DNA from: Candidatus Bathyarchaeota archaeon
GTDB lineage: Archaea > Thermoproteota > Bathyarchaeia > TCS64
Reading direction: 5' to 3'
Length of the DNA stretch: 14,281 nt
Assembly: GCA_003662205.1 (NCBI GenBank)
Contig: QMXQ01000020.1
Location: forward strand, 1 to 14,281
The notes below the pieces were generated by a model that worked only from the letters and a program-made list of their open reading frames with translations, was not told where the DNA came from and did no database searches. Below, piece by piece: positions 13,732 to 14,281 of this stretch. The position numbers and the translations under genes were made by a program. Each line of letters begins with the position of its first letter. Position 1 is the stretch's first letter.

Positions 13732-14281
13732 TTGACCCTCGCGATCATAGGGAAGACGAACGTCGGGAAGACGACCCTCTTCAACGCCGCGACCCTGCTG
13801 AACGCGGAGATATCCACCTACCCCTTCACCACCAAGGAGCCCAACGCCGGCACGGCGTACGTCTGCGACGTCTGCATCTGCAAGGAGCTCGGCGTGGAGG
13901 ACAACCCTCTGAACTCCGCCTGCATAGACGGCTGGCGGTACATCCCCGTGAGGCTCTTGGACCTGCCCGGGCTGGTGAAGGACGCCTGGGTGGGCCGGGG
14001 GATGGGCAACCGGTTTCTCTCCGTCATCGGCCAGGCAGACGGCCTCATCCACGTGGTGGACGCCTCGGGCTCCGTGGACGCCGACGGCAGGCTCGCCCGG
14101 CCCGGGAGCGGCAACCCGGTGCAGGACGTCCTCGACATCAGGGCGGAGATCGAGCGGTGGATCGCGGAGATCATCACGCACAACAGGCAGCTCATCATCC
14201 GCGAGACGGCCTCCTCCTCGCTGGAGGAGGCGATGTCGCGGGTCCTCTCCGGCATCAAGGCGCGGCTGCCCCAGGTGATCC
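13732..14281 (+). CDS. Archaeal YchF/Obg-family GTPase (5' part, runs off the window)
   Basis: The first 183 codons of a translation-associated P-loop GTPase of the YchF/Obg group, about 400 residues when whole. Motifs in order are the P-loop GKTNVGKTT (residues 7-15), the switch block YPFTTKEPNAGTAYV, the segment VCICKELGVEDNPLNSACID, switch II DLPGL (Asp77 to Leu81), the GRGMGNRFLSVIGQADGLI helix and HVVDASGSVD. The usual GKPNVGKST is altered at two positions (Pro to Thr, Ser to Thr). The base-specificity motif and TGS domain lie beyond the edge. The start is taken as the TTG at 13732, which gives MTLAIIGK and aligns with the family N-terminus. A TTG at 13729 and an ATG at 13693 are in frame. 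No strong ribosome binding site is visible. Relatives bind ribosomes or tRNA; the precise role is not settled. Confidence 0.92.
   Translation, partial: MTLAIIGKTNVGKTTLFNAATLLNAEISTYPFTTKEPNAGTAYVCDVCICKELGVEDNPLNSACIDGWRYIPVRLLDLPGLVKDAWVGRGMGNRFLSVIGQADGLIHVVDASGSVDADGRLARPGSGNPVQDVLDIRAEIERWIAEIITHNRQLIIRETASSSLEEAMSRVLSGIKARLPQVI

Noticed and set aside
1..14281. CRISPR array, insertion sequence, prophage, integrase or defence system
   Set aside because: No regularly spaced repeats, terminal inverted repeats, transposase or integrase motifs were seen; both tRNA genes are intact, with no duplicated 3' end beside them.

Overview
The window is a gene-dense, GC-rich segment of an archaeal chromosome. 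Archaeal markers are sn-glycerol-1-phosphate dehydrogenase (archaeal lipid backbone), a 20S proteasome beta subunit next to the termination nuclease aCPSF1/FttA, a two-ring CDC48/VAT ATPase, FEN-1, archaeal SepF, TATA-type promoters with short or no leaders, and a tRNA whose intron is at a non-canonical position. No halophile, bacterial or mobile-element signature was seen. A Thermoproteota/TACK-like lineage such as Bathyarchaeia fits, but the lineage is an inference with low confidence.

Layout. Positions 1-1976 carry two minus-strand genes: a protein-L-isoaspartate methyltransferase and a family III CoA-transferase. The CoA-transferase diverges from a 58-residue single-span membrane protein at 1977-2153. 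A PUA-domain RNA-binding protein (minus) diverges from sepF (plus) around 2700-2820. sepF then converges, with a 2-base gap, on a minus-strand pair: psmB upstream and aCPSF1 downstream. An AT-rich divergent promoter region (5714-5910) separates psmB from egsA.

Positions 7036-10497 form a tight plus-strand operon: cdc48, a 74-codon winged-helix-like protein, and fen1. A leaderless gene for an all-helical, HEPN-like protein follows (10579-11235). Next come tRNA-Val(GAC) on the minus strand, a large M28/DUF4910-type zinc aminopeptidase-like gene with a C-terminal winged helix (minus), tRNA-Phe(GAA) with a 23-base intron (plus), and the first 183 codons of an archaeal YchF/Obg-type GTPase that runs off the right edge.

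How they fit together. This is mostly housekeeping information processing and protein quality control: unfolding (CDC48), degradation (20S beta), damaged-protein repair (isoaspartate methyltransferase), peptide trimming (aminopeptidase-like), transcription termination (aCPSF1), replication and repair (FEN-1), division (SepF) and membrane lipid synthesis (G1PDH). I found no CRISPR array, transposon, defence island or obvious novel multi-gene system. The points most worth checking are the tRNA-Phe intron, the unknown small genes, a short upstream ORF overlapping the sepF start, the leaderless HEPN-like gene without the usual catalytic motif, and several replaced motif residues.
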